24,949 bases of DNA from Bacteroidales bacterium (GTDB lineage: Bacteria; Bacteroidota; Bacteroidia; Bacteroidales; P3), in NCBI GenBank assembly GCA_017618625.1, contig JAFZTV010000046.1, positions 1 to 24,949 on the forward strand. Reading direction: 5' to 3'. This document shows positions 1 through 9,600 of the stretch, in pieces. A program made the translations under genes and the position numbers. The notes below the pieces were generated by a model. It was not told where the DNA came from and did not search any database. It saw only the letters and a program-made list of their open reading frames with translations. Each line of letters opens with the position of its first letter. Position 1 is the first letter of the stretch.

Positions 1-3000
1 CGTGAAGGTAGGCGCCGTCACATCGCTGGCATGTACCGTCATGCTGTCCGTCACAGAGCAGCCGTGGTTGTCCATCGCCGTCACACCAACCCTATAGTCA
101 ACGCCGCAGACGTTGGGTATAGTAGCCGTGTCGCGGCTGTCGTGCACCACCTGCGCAAACGTCAGGTCGCCTCCGTAGGTGTATGTATATGTCGCTGTGC
201 CGTCTGCTCCGCCTAGCGTCGTGTTGAACGACAATGTGTCGCGGTTCGGGCATATCGTAACCTCGTCGCCGCCGCCGACCACCGTGCTCACGTCTATCGT
301 CGGCACTGGCTGCACATGTATTATCTTGCTCTTCACCGACGTGCAGTGCAGGGCTCCGTGCGTCACCGTAACAGTCACCGTCTTGTCTCCTGACGAGTTC
401 CACTTCACCGTTATCTCCCTCGTATTGTTCCCGCTCATTATCGTTCCGCCATCGACTGTCCAACTCCAGGAGTCGCCATCGACACCTGCGGTCTCACGGA
501 TGGTCATCACCGTGTCGGTTAACGACGTGGCAGATGTGATACAAACTGTATCCTTCCCACTCGTTCCGCCTACCGCGGTCACTATCACTGGCTCGATGGT
601 GTCAGTCACGTTGAATTTTACCTCCACCGACTTCGCATCGCACACCGGTGCCTGGTTGCTGATGGTCGCAAGCGAATATGTACCCGTGCCCTCAGGCTTG
701 CCTGTTATAATCACAGAGTCGGGAGCTGCATCGTGGTGGCGCACCGTCACCGTCACGCCTGCCGCTGAACCAATGGTACTCGATGGGTCATAGGTTGCGT
801 TCTCTATCTTAACCTTTATCGTGTCTATAGCCTTACCCTCGCATATCGACTGTTCCAACTCGTCATATCCCGTCACTGGCGTAATAACAGGATCTGGGTT
901 CAACGCCACATGCACGTCAGCTGAAGCCGTACAGCCATTCCCATCCGTCACCACCACATGATAAGTCGTGTCGGGGTTGCCAGGTTTCAACGCCAACGGA
1001 TAGGTCGGGTCGTTCCTGCTGAATCCAGTGGGTATTGAACTCCACACGCTGTGAGCCGTGCCACGGGGGTTGTTCACCGTCACCGTTGTCGAAACCGCAT
1101 AGCCCGTGCAGGCCGAAGTGTCGATGGTGTTGGATGTAGTCGAGAGATTTGTTTCGATTGTCAGTTTGTTCTGAGGTATCACTACCTTTACATGAGCATG
1201 TGCCGTGTCGCCACAGGTGTCTCTCACTATTACCTCCACATCTATCGTGTCGTTCTTATCGCTGCGCTGCAGAAACTCCTCCAACGAAGCGGGATTCTGC
1301 GACAACACACGCAGACCCGCAGCCTCGCAGCCGTGAGTGCGTGGCAAAACCGTGTCGGTCAAGTCGGGTATCGTGTATTTACATTCGCTGCCTTTAGCCA
1401 CCGCCGTAACTACAGGCATGACGTCGAAGGTAGGCTTCGTAGTCACCAACCAGGCATGACGTATGGTGTCGCCCGCTGCTGCCATGCCGCACGAGTTCGT
1501 GTAGGCCGCCGCCCAGTAGTTAGAGTGGTGGCAACCGTTGACCACCTCCGTGCCGGCCGTCACAGTGGCAACTGCCGACGGGTTACAGGCATCCGTCACC
1601 GTAAAGCTCGCAGCTGTAGGAGTAAACATACCATCACCGCATCCCCAATCCTTGTTGGCTTCCAAACCAGCCTTTACTGCTATGGAAGGCGGCGTGGCAA
1701 TGGTTATAAACGAACTGGTGAAGGTATCGACGCAGTGGTGTAATGTCTCGGTCACAATAAGGGTGTCGTAGTAAGTGCCGCACGAGCCATCGCTGGCAAT
1801 CGTCGCCGACACATGGTTGCCCGACGGAGTACCTGGCGTTATTGTGTGCGACGAGCGCCACGTATAGCTGTACGGCCCCGCCCCAACCACATCGGCACTG
1901 ACAGTATAGCTGCCAGTCAACAACGGACATCCACTCACCATAGGCTGCACCAAAGTATCATTCTCAAGGGTTGGCGATGGAATCGTTATACCTATAACAA
2001 CCGCCAACTGTTCCTCCGGACAGGAGTTGTGACTATCTGTTATCTTCACAACATAATTGCCAGCCGGAACATTGTTAAAGACTCCAGTAGTATTAGTGTC
2101 AAGTCCATCTACTGCATAAGTAAAAACATTACCCGCTATTGGTTGTGCCAACGACGCTGTCACTACGAAACTACCATCCCCAGAGGTTCTGCATGTGGCA
2201 TTGCTATACGATGTCACACTGGATTCAATCTGATTCATGCCAATGACGACATTCTGCATCTTGATACAGCCTTCGTTGTCCATCACCAACACCTCATGAG
2301 GACCATCTGACACATCTCTAAATCGTCTACTATTCCACGGTCCTTGCACAGCACTTTCCAAACTATCTATCGAATGTACATCAGAACGAAACACTGGGTC
2401 AAGCGCATATACCATATCATCACCATGATAATCTGTGACATCAATCTCTATAAAACCATGTTCTCCATTGCAATCCGCATTTGAGTCAACAGTTTCAACT
2501 ATTATGTTCTTGACTATGAAATTCAGATCAATCAGAGAATCCAATTGACAACCAAAATCGTCAACAGTATGGAGATTGCACGGAACAATACCACCCGTGA
2601 AACCATCCGGAGCCAGTACCGTGAAATGGTCGTTATATTTAGTCGATGAAGGGAAGGAGCAATCCGCCCACGCACTGTCAAGGGCAATATTGTATGACCA
2701 ACTTTCTCGCATCTGATCTTCGTTCAAAGCAAGAGACCAGTTGAAAATCCACCCGTTATCACTGGGCCAGCCGTCAATAACAGTTATAGTCCACGCCTGC
2801 TCCGGGTCGTTGGGATCTCCATTCAAAGGACATTCCCGTAAACCCTCAAAACTTTCATCAGGATGGTATATTTGTTTTCTCCGAACAAGATCTGACGAAT
2901 CAACTATTGCATTAGCACAGTTATATTTTGTCACTTTTCTATCTTCTAGACTTCCACTTCCGGGAACATGCTGATTTGATGCCCTATAAACAAAGCCGCC

Positions 3001-6000
3001 TTCTCCAGCCCATGAAAAGCCCAAATCATTATTATTCGACCATACATAATTCCACCCTGTCCCCGGCTTGTTTTCGGGGTGAGTTACAACGCCGTATTGA
3101 TTTTTATACTTACACAAATCTTCCCCTGAATAAGGATAGCTATTCGGGTCATAAACATCACCCATACGTGACCTGCAATTGTTCTTATTACCATTACCAT
3201 CTCGAATTTCAGCCCCTGCCGCATATCCTATCATATCACGGTAATTTGTCTGGATTTCATCCATACAACCCGTGGTACCACCAATCTGATTACCACCAAA
3301 CTTTTTTAAGACAGCAACCTCCCTACGCTCACCCGTATTGGGATCTTTGGGACATTTCAATGTTATCAATAAATCTCCAATATACGAGTGCTCGATATTC
3401 ATTTTCAGATACAGTATATCATCCGCATTACGCACCTTGGCGCCATCCCGAAACTCCGTAAACCATACCGACGATTCATATTTACAACCAGAACCAGGAC
3501 AATTATAGCCATCTGGCAAAAATACGGTATCTCCCACACTCTTGATTGCGGTTGTATTAGGATGTTGACGGTCAACCATCACGTAATCCTTTTCATCTTT
3601 GGCATATCCTATAGTCACATCGGTTGGGCTACCTGGACATATTGTAAACGGTTTGTCTCCCAAGTTGGCCACAAATATGCCTTTTGAAATCCTTACACGA
3701 CCAGGAATAGTCAATTCGCACCCACCAGGACCGGTAGCCGTAAATACCAAATCAAAACCAGACATTGTATCAAACTTGGGGTCGTATGGTGCTGGTGGTG
3801 TAAATGTATTGCCTCCAACCCTTCGCAATATTTCACCACTACCATAACAGAATGCCCAATCCCCTCCTGTAAATGAACACCCAGTTTTCGACTGAACATT
3901 GGCCGTAAAATCATTCTCATGGTTAATCTTGTAATGGCAGATATCCATATTATAGTATCCATCCCTGTCACGCTCAACCGTATATGTTGAACCACCACGA
4001 GTATATGTAAGCGTCAAAGCCGAGTCTGCCACACAACACCGATTTTTGTATATGGCATACAGTACAGTGTCCTTCAATAGAGGGAACGGACTTCCTGGGT
4101 AGTAAGCATCGCCTGAACCATCCGCCATTGTATTCCAATGCATAAATATCTTGCCATCCTCTGAACAGGTAGGAACTTCTGACGACAAAGTCACCGTGCC
4201 CAACCCCCACTGCTCATCTGGCGGATCTGATGGAGTTCCTCCGCATGTGGTACTACTTGTTTGATAGCTAAGCCTTACAAATTTTCGTGCACGAACTATA
4301 TACTGAGAACTGCTCTTGCAATATGTCGGGTCTGCTTCAATAGTTGCACTTATTATTGCTTCACCAGTATTTGTCGTACTCATTGTAACAGTTCCATCGG
4401 ATGCGACCGTAGCCACAGACTCATCCGATGACTCATAAATAACATTCGAATTACCAGTAGTATTTGTCAATACGGGAGCATCAAACGACGTTCCTAGTAT
4501 ATAATTAGCCTCAGTAGTGTCGTACGCAAACTCATTAGGTCGCAACGAACAGCAATAGGTACAAATATCAATTCGCGGCACCATCTGTAACCTATCAACA
4601 AACCTCCGAAGTCCTGACGAAGGATACTCTTCCCAATGTCCGTCATAATACCCAGGTGACGGTTCTTCTCTCCAGTTGTCTGTATATGCGCATATTGATG
4701 AATATTCAGTTGTGGTATTGTCACTAAAAGCAGAAGGTAGCACAAGCGACGTTGTGACTAACAAATCGGAATATATTGCTACCGCGAGATTTTTACTGGC
4801 ATCAAAATCAAATGACTCCACCATATTGAACTCGAATCGATTCCATCCTGCGTCTATTTTCCAAGGTCCGTTATATACCAATGTGAAGTCGTCTATCGGG
4901 ATAAAATCAGCATCATTTTCAAATTCCGTCTTGGTTGTCTGGGCAAGATAAATGCTTACTTTGCGAGATGAAGCATTGGCAGCGCTAGCCAGGAACGATA
5001 GTGCATGAATACGACACGATTCACCGATGGAATCACCTTTGTAAATCATCTGATTCCAGGAATAATTGTAGTCTGTAACTATAGGAGCACGAACATGAAA
5101 TGTATTCCCCCTTTCGATAATGTTACAATTATCCCTAACATTGAGTTTATAACTTGCAAATTTTGCACATCTGCCTCCCGAGGCAGGCCACTCTGCCGTA
5201 ATACTGTCAATACCCACAGCACCCGTAAACGAAACTCTTCCAGAGGATGAGTTCACCGTCGCAACATATGGGTTTGATGCTGTATAGTAAAGCTGTGTAC
5301 TCCCGTAGCCTCCAGCAGGTGTGGGCGATGTAAACGGATCGCCTGGGTCAATCTCATAATAGTTTGGCGTGAAAGCAAATGTCCCAGTTCTAGGTGTGCA
5401 ATTCTCCTGATAGAATTGCACATCTGGTCTGTAATTACGAACAACAGTTGTTACATCTCCAGACGAAATTTGTGGTACATTTGTTAGACGCAACGGCACT
5501 GTTGCATCTTCGTTCAGCGATGTCACCGCCATCTTTGGAATTCTAGTGATAAAGAAATCACAATCCAAACGATTTGAAACATTCAGCTGCTGTATAGAGA
5601 TTGCAATATTAGAAACTCCATCCCAACTGAACGGAGTATCAAGATCAATCGGAATCCATACTCCTTCTGGTTGATGCAGTCTATTAACCAATTGCAGATT
5701 ATAACTTTGCGCAACACGTCGCAAACCTGACGTATAATATCCATCTGAAAGGTCGTCGTGACCTGCAGGTACCAGAACCATATAGACATCAACCAATACA
5801 CTGAGTTCTTCATAACCTCTATAATGAAACGCTATCTTGGTGATGGTCTTGTTCGTTGCCAAACCCGCCGCACTAAGTTCTTCTTTGAGATACAGCTGTT
5901 GAGTGTAAGGATACTCCGTGTACCAGGTATAGATAGGAACAGTCGAAAATACAGTATCACCAGAACCAACCGTGCTGGTCCACGCGCCCTGCGCCTGCAG

Positions 6001-6108
6001 GGTCTGCTGGAACGACAGTGTTAGAAACATCAGGAAGAGCGGGACAACTTTCGTCACCACTCCCACCCATTTTCGACTCCAACTGCAACTAATATTTTTT
6101 ATATTCAT
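1..6108 (-). CDS. Giant secreted multidomain surface protein, 3' end outside the window
   Basis: I read this frame codon by codon: it has no stop from the ATG at 6106-6108 to the left edge (2036 codons). An in-frame TAG at 6115-6117 fixes the 5' limit. Residues 1-40 form a signal peptide with a basic N-region, a hydrophobic core (PLFLMFLTLSF) and a LQAQ end. Two related beta-rich units follow (about 41-200 and 323-520), each trailed by a Big-like Ig domain. A P-like domain lies at about 878-1136 (NIEHSYIGDLLITLKCP, then TVIDGWPSDNGWIFNWSL). SprB-like repeats lie at about 1200-1366, and PKD/Ig-like modules with paired Cys run to the edge. It is probably an exported, possibly T9SS-dependent adhesin or matrix protein, but the C-terminal sorting domain that would prove this is not visible. 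No protease catalytic domain is seen before the P domain. Codons for about residues 1-1380 look AT-richer than the rest. The domain calls come from pattern recognition; the open frame is certain. Confidence 0.9.
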   Translation of the reverse strand, partial: MNIKNISCSWSRKWVGVVTKVVPLFLMFLTLSFQQTLQAQGAWTSTVGSGDTVFSTVPIYTWYTEYPYTQQLYLKEELSAAGLATNKTITKIAFHYRGYEELSVLVDVYMVLVPAGHDDLSDGYYTSGLRRVAQSYNLQLVNRLHQPEGVWIPIDLDTPFSWDGVSNIAISIQQLNVSNRLDCDFFITRIPKMAVTSLNEDATVPLRLTNVPQISSGDVTTVVRNYRPDVQFYQENCTPRTGTFAFTPNYYEIDPGDPFTSPTPAGGYGSTQLYYTASNPYVATVNSSSGRVSFTGAVGIDSITAEWPASGGRCAKFASYKLNVRDNCNIIERGNTFHVRAPIVTDYNYSWNQMIYKGDSIGESCRIHALSFLASAANASSRKVSIYLAQTTKTEFENDADFIPIDDFTLVYNGPWKIDAGWNRFEFNMVESFDFDASKNLAVAIYSDLLVTTSLVLPSAFSDNTTTEYSSICAYTDNWREEPSPGYYDGHWEEYPSSGLRRFVDRLQMVPRIDICTYCCSLRPNEFAYDTTEANYILGTSFDAPVLTNTTGNSNVIYESSDESVATVASDGTVTMSTTNTGEAIISATIEADPTYCKSSSQYIVRARKFVRLSYQTSSTTCGGTPSDPPDEQWGLGTVTLSSEVPTCSEDGKIFMHWNTMADGSGDAYYPGSPFPLLKDTVLYAIYKNRCCVADSALTLTYTRGGSTYTVERDRDGYYNMDICHYKINHENDFTANVQSKTGCSFTGGDWAFCYGSGEILRRVGGNTFTPPAPYDPKFDTMSGFDLVFTATGPGGCELTIPGRVRISKGIFVANLGDKPFTICPGSPTDVTIGYAKDEKDYVMVDRQHPNTTAIKSVGDTVFLPDGYNCPGSGCKYESSVWFTEFRDGAKVRNADDILYLKMNIEHSYIGDLLITLKCPKDPNTGERREVAVLKKFGGNQIGGTTGCMDEIQTNYRDMIGYAAGAEIRDGNGNKNNCRSRMGDVYDPNSYPYSGEDLCKYKNQYGVVTHPENKPGTGWNYVWSNNNDLGFSWAGEGGFVYRASNQHVPGSGSLEDRKVTKYNCANAIVDSSDLVRRKQIYHPDESFEGLRECPLNGDPNDPEQAWTITVIDGWPSDNGWIFNWSLALNEDQMRESWSYNIALDSAWADCSFPSSTKYNDHFTVLAPDGFTGGIVPCNLHTVDDFGCQLDSLIDLNFIVKNIIVETVDSNADCNGEHGFIEIDVTDYHGDDMVYALDPVFRSDVHSIDSLESAVQGPWNSRRFRDVSDGPHEVLVMDNEGCIKMQNVVIGMNQIESSVTSYSNATCRTSGDGSFVVTASLAQPIAGNVFTYAVDGLDTNTTGVFNNVPAGNYVVKITDSHNSCPEEQLAVVIGITIPSPTLENDTLVQPMVSGCPLLTGSYTVSADVVGAGPYSYTWRSSHTITPGTPSGNHVSATIASDGSCGTYYDTLIVTETLHHCVDTFTSSFITIATPPSIAVKAGLEANKDWGCGDGMFTPTAASFTVTDACNPSAVATVTAGTEVVNGCHHSNYWAAAYTNSCGMAAAGDTIRHAWLVTTKPTFDVMPVVTAVAKGSECKYTIPDLTDTVLPRTHGCEAAGLRVLSQNPASLEEFLQRSDKNDTIDVEVIVRDTCGDTAHAHVKVVIPQNKLTIETNLSTTSNTIDTSACTGYAVSTTVTVNNPRGTAHSVWSSIPTGFSRNDPTYPLALKPGNPDTTYHVVVTDGNGCTASADVHVALNPDPVITPVTGYDELEQSICEGKAIDTIKVKIENATYDPSSTIGSAAGVTVTVRHHDAAPDSVIITGKPEGTGTYSLATISNQAPVCDAKSVEVKFNVTDTIEPVIVTAVGGTSGKDTVCITSATSLTDTVMTIRETAGVDGDSWSWTVDGGTIMSGNNTREITVKWNSSGDKTVTVTVTHGALHCTSVKSKIIHVQPVPTIDVSTVVGGGDEVTICPNRDTLSFNTTLGGADGTATYTYTYGGDLTFAQVVHDSRDTATIPNVCGVDYRVGVTAMDNHGCSVTDSMTVHASDVTAPTFT

Positions 6109-6186
6109 ATATAGCTATTTTTTACAACAAATAACATGCTTATTTTCAAGTCACCACGGGCATAATAAGCATAATATGAGATACTA

Positions 6187-6194
6187 CAAATATA
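6187..6194 (-). promoter_or_regulatory. Candidate -7 promoter element for the left giant gene
   Basis: On the minus strand this reads TATATTTG, a full match to the Bacteroides -7 consensus TAnnTTTG. It lies about 80 bases upstream of the ATG at 6108. I see no good TTG/TTTG -33 element at 19-21 bases spacing, so it is weaker than the two promoters near 13.3-13.6 kb. The region is AT-rich, and a chance match is possible. Confidence 0.4.
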
Positions 6195-6397
6195 CGTAAT
6201 ATTTCTGCATCTTGTTATATAAAAAACATTAAATAAACATAACGCATTTTAACACTCTAATGTTCAAAACTTTATAAGAACCCCCACCAACCATATACCA
6301 TCCACTATAAATTAGTCCATTTTCGAGGCTAATTATTACGATAAAGTTATCAACCAAACCTGTAAAATCACTCCACATTTTCGGGTCAAAACAACAA

Positions 6398-6449
6398 AGA
6401 TTTTTTTGCACTTTTCGTTTTTTTCAAGTTTTTCGATGCAAAAAAATCT
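6398..6449. repeat. Perfect 13-bp inverted repeat with 26-base loop
   Basis: AGATTTTTTTGCA at 6398-6410 is exactly complementary to TGCAAAAAAATCT at 6437-6449. The arms are mostly A/T with a TGCA end, and the loop is T-rich on the plus strand. It could be a second, bidirectional termination structure behind the right giant gene or part of a dispersed intergenic element. Neither is shown by the sequence alone. Confidence 0.65.
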
Positions 6450-6480
6450 GACTGCTGAATGCCTTTCGATATTCAAGGCC

Positions 6481-6524
6481 GCTGCAAAGTCGCTGCAAAG
6501 TCGCTGCAAAGTCACTGCAAAGTC
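6481..6524. repeat. Four 11-bp tandem repeats
   Basis: The unit GCTGCAAAGTC occurs at 6481-6491, 6492-6502 and 6503-6513, followed by ACTGCAAAGTC at 6514-6524. A partial fifth unit then runs into the A-tract of the terminator. The unit length is not a multiple of three and no gene is supported here, so this is a non-coding minisatellite whose copy number may vary between strains. Confidence 0.85.
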
Positions 6525-6527
6525 ACT

Positions 6528-6562
6528 AAAAAAAATAGCCGATAGAAAAACCACCGGCTATT
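6528..6562 (-). terminator. Rho-independent terminator of the right giant gene
   Basis: On the minus strand the 8-bp stem AATAGCCG/CGGCTATT (6555-6562 and 6534-6541) encloses a 13-base loop. It is followed at once by a T-run, which is the eight plus-strand A residues at 6528-6535. It lies about 50 bases beyond the TAA at 6614-6616, so it should end transcription before the left giant gene. The left gene then needs its own promoter. Confidence 0.85.
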
Positions 6563-6613
6563 ATTATCGCCCCATTGCGGGGAGCTGATTACTGGTCTCG
6601 AGTCACTCCCTCA

Positions 6614-9600
6614 TTACCTCATCAGCAGCACCGTGCCAATCTGACTGTACCATATATCAGGCTCAACCTCATTGCGGTAGCGCGCGATATAGGTGTAGGC
6701 CGCACGGGGACATTCCACACCGTTGTGGTCTCCTTTCCACCCCTCTTCGAGCGTCGTGGTGTGGAACACGAGCAGACCCTCGCGAGTATAGATGTAGAGC
6801 TCGTACTCAACAATGCCGTGTCCGATGGCGTTGAATGTCTTATTGATGTTGAGGTTAGGCGTAAACGCGTTGGGGAACCACAGCTGACTCTTGCGCAAGT
6901 AGATGACCGTGTCGAGAACGTCTGTACAAATGCCGTTGACAGCCACAAGCGAGATACGCACCGAGTCGTCGTCACACTCTGCCCTGCCGGTGATGGATTC
7001 ATCGGTGGACACTTCGATATCGTTAACATACCATGTCACCGACTCGGCGTTCCGACTGGCCGAGAAGGCTGTCCAATCGAGGCTTTCGCAAGTGAGGAAC
7101 GGTGGGTTAAACGTGATGTCTGCTATCGGCAGGTTGAGCGGCGTGAGGTTGATAGACTGCGACACGGCACAGAGCTTATTGGGGCCATAGCCTGCGGTGA
7201 AAGTGTATTCGGTATTCCGTACCGGGTTCACCAATACTTCAAGGTTGTTGCGCTGCGAAACCAAATCAGGATCGCCAGGTTGAGCACCCCAGATGGTAGT
7301 GACATTGCTGCTCGTACCATTAACGATACCCGTCAATTGGTAACTAGCCAACTCACACGAATGGAACTCTTCGATGCTGACCGAAAGCGGCTGACGAGCT
7401 ACCACCTGCAGTGCCACGATGCTGTCGCACCCGTTGGTGCCTGGTATAGTCACACTGTGCTGGCCTGCCGGATAACGGTTTCCACGGTATGTGAGCTGCT
7501 CGCCCGAGCAGACGGTGTCTATATATGAGCCATAGCGTGTGTTGTTGATGGTCAGACGCAGCGTGATAGTGCTGTCGCAGCCCGCACGGTTCGTTATCAC
7601 AACTTGCGGCTCATTGGTCGAATAAGTGTAGGTCTGTCCGTTGAGCGGCCATACGTAGCTGTCGCACGCAGTATGCACGTCGTTGCTGGAAGTGCTGTGG
7701 TTGATGGTCAGGTGCAGCGTCACTGTCGAGTCACATCCAGCTGCATTCTGCCCTGCTGGAACCGTAGGTGCAGTAGTGGGAGTCTCGAAATATTCACGAC
7801 TGTTCATAGGCCACAGATAATGGTCGCACTCGGTGACAGTAAACACTCCCGACGTGCTGTGATTAATGGTCAGGTTAAGCACGATGGTCGAGTCGCAACC
7901 ATATTGGTTGGCGTTCTGAATCGTCACCCTCGGGGCTGACGGACTGGTAGCCGAGATTGAAGATGTGTAAGTTTGCCCGTTGAGAGACCACGGATACTGG
8001 TCACAGGCCTCCTCATTGTCAATACCAGTCGATGAGTTGTTTATTGTCAGGTGAAGAATGTCGGTACCTGTACAGGTTCCTATTGTATAGGTGTCGGTCA
8101 CATCGCATGAAGAAGTGCGTGTATATGAATTGCCACGAATCGTCCATGTGTATGTGTCACAGGCAGTCACATTGTGCTCAATTGTTTCACTGTGATACAC
8201 CGTCAAATGCAGAGTTGTCACCGAATCACACCCTGCCGCGTTCGTACTTGTGAACGTGGGCGTTGTGGTGCTTTGCGTGTATGTATTTCCGTGCCAATCG
8301 TATGTCTCGCACGCCTCAGCCTCAAACACCGCAACGTTGGAGTAGTTGATGGTAAGGTTAAGCGTAACTATTGAGTCACAACCCGCCGCACTTGTAGTGG
8401 TGTACGTAGCAGTATTGTTAGAGGCTGTAAATGTTTGACCATGCCATGTAAAACTGTTGCAAGCCGTCTGGACATCTACACTTGCAGTATTCTGTGTCAC
8501 ATTGACCGTGGTTTCGGCTGTAGCCGTACATTCATTGGCATCCGTAACCGTTACAGAATATACAGTGGTGTTACTGGGCGAAACGACCTGTGCAGCCTGA
8601 GTGGAGCCATTACTCCATAGGTAATCATAGTGTGTGGGCAAGCCACCTTGTGCCGTCACCGAAATGGTGACACTGGTGCCCGTACATATCGGATTAGCAG
8701 TGGCTGACGCACCTGCCGTCAATGGATCCGGGACCTTTACAAAAACCCGTTTTTCCACAACGTTACCACAACGATCCTCGATAGTCACTGTCACAGAATC
8801 GCTAACTAAGATATCGTTTCCAGGCAGAGGTGTCTGTGTCTGAATCGCAAGACCGCAATTGTCGGCCGGTGAAAGCATTCCTATCAAGTCAGGAATACGG
8901 TAACGGCAGTCATAGCCCATAGGCTCCGCATCAACTTCTTCAATATTGGGATTCTGGAAATAGGGTGGTTGATCATCAATAGCACTGAACTGGACCGATG
9001 CCGTGTCCTTGCATCCATGCGCATCAGTGAAATACAATGTCTCTTCAAAGTCTCCACAGGTGCCAGTGGCAGGAATCGACGCAGTGGCAGCTGTGCCTGT
9101 GTAGCTGTTTGCGTTACCGATCCAGTTATATATATAAGGTGTGGTAGCACCAGTAATCGTTGGCGTAATGACATAGCTGCCAGCCGTGATAGGACAACTA
9201 TTGGCTCCCGTCGGCAACGGTAGTGTGACATTGGGTTTGGAATAGGCGCGTACATGCAAGACCACCAGCGAGTCACATCCACTTGATGTTGTGAAATGTT
9301 GCTGCAAATCTCCAGCCGCAGTAAAATCACCCCAATCTCCGTGCCAGTTGTTAAGCGGGAAATTGTCTGGGCAGATGGTGGTATCAAACTCCACCGTTAT
9401 TTCGTTGCTGATTGTAAGGTTGAGAGTCAAATTGCTATCACACCCCATTGCTGTGGTCAAATGAGCCTCATACGTACCAGACTGTGTATATGTTTGACCG
9501 TTGGCATCCCATGTGTAGGATTCGCACGCCTGAGCGTTAATAGTTTCATTGATTGAGCCTGCAACAGTGAGAACCAATGTTGCAGTGTCGGGGCAACCCT

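Larger units (their letters stand above)
6109..6613. other. Intergenic region between the two giant genes
   Basis: This is about 500 bases of AT-rich DNA without a convincing gene. It holds the candidate promoter (6187-6194), a 13-bp inverted repeat (6398-6410/6437-6449), four 11-bp tandem repeats (6481-6524) and the terminator of the right giant gene (6528-6562). I see nothing identifiable in 6195-6397. Short open frames on both strands here run through the repeats and the terminator, and resemble no family I know. Confidence 0.7.

Noticed and set aside
179..793. 204-codon plus-strand open frame near the left edge
   Set aside because: It lies opposite the continuous frame of the left giant protein. 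Its Val/Thr/Pro-rich translation is what antisense reading of a Thr/Val/Asp-rich repeat protein gives.
6481..6524. Possible CRISPR-like array
   Set aside because: The units are 11 bp, directly adjacent and without spacers, and no cas gene is present. It is a simple tandem repeat.
6336..6588. Small open frames on both strands in the gap between the giant genes
   Set aside because: They run through the inverted repeat, the tandem repeats and the terminator, and show no family resemblance or usable start context.
6575..7528. 317-codon open frame on the plus strand
   Set aside because: It is antisense to the type B sorting domain and repeats of the right giant protein, has no recognisable domain, and starts inside the terminator region. 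It is a codon-bias shadow.
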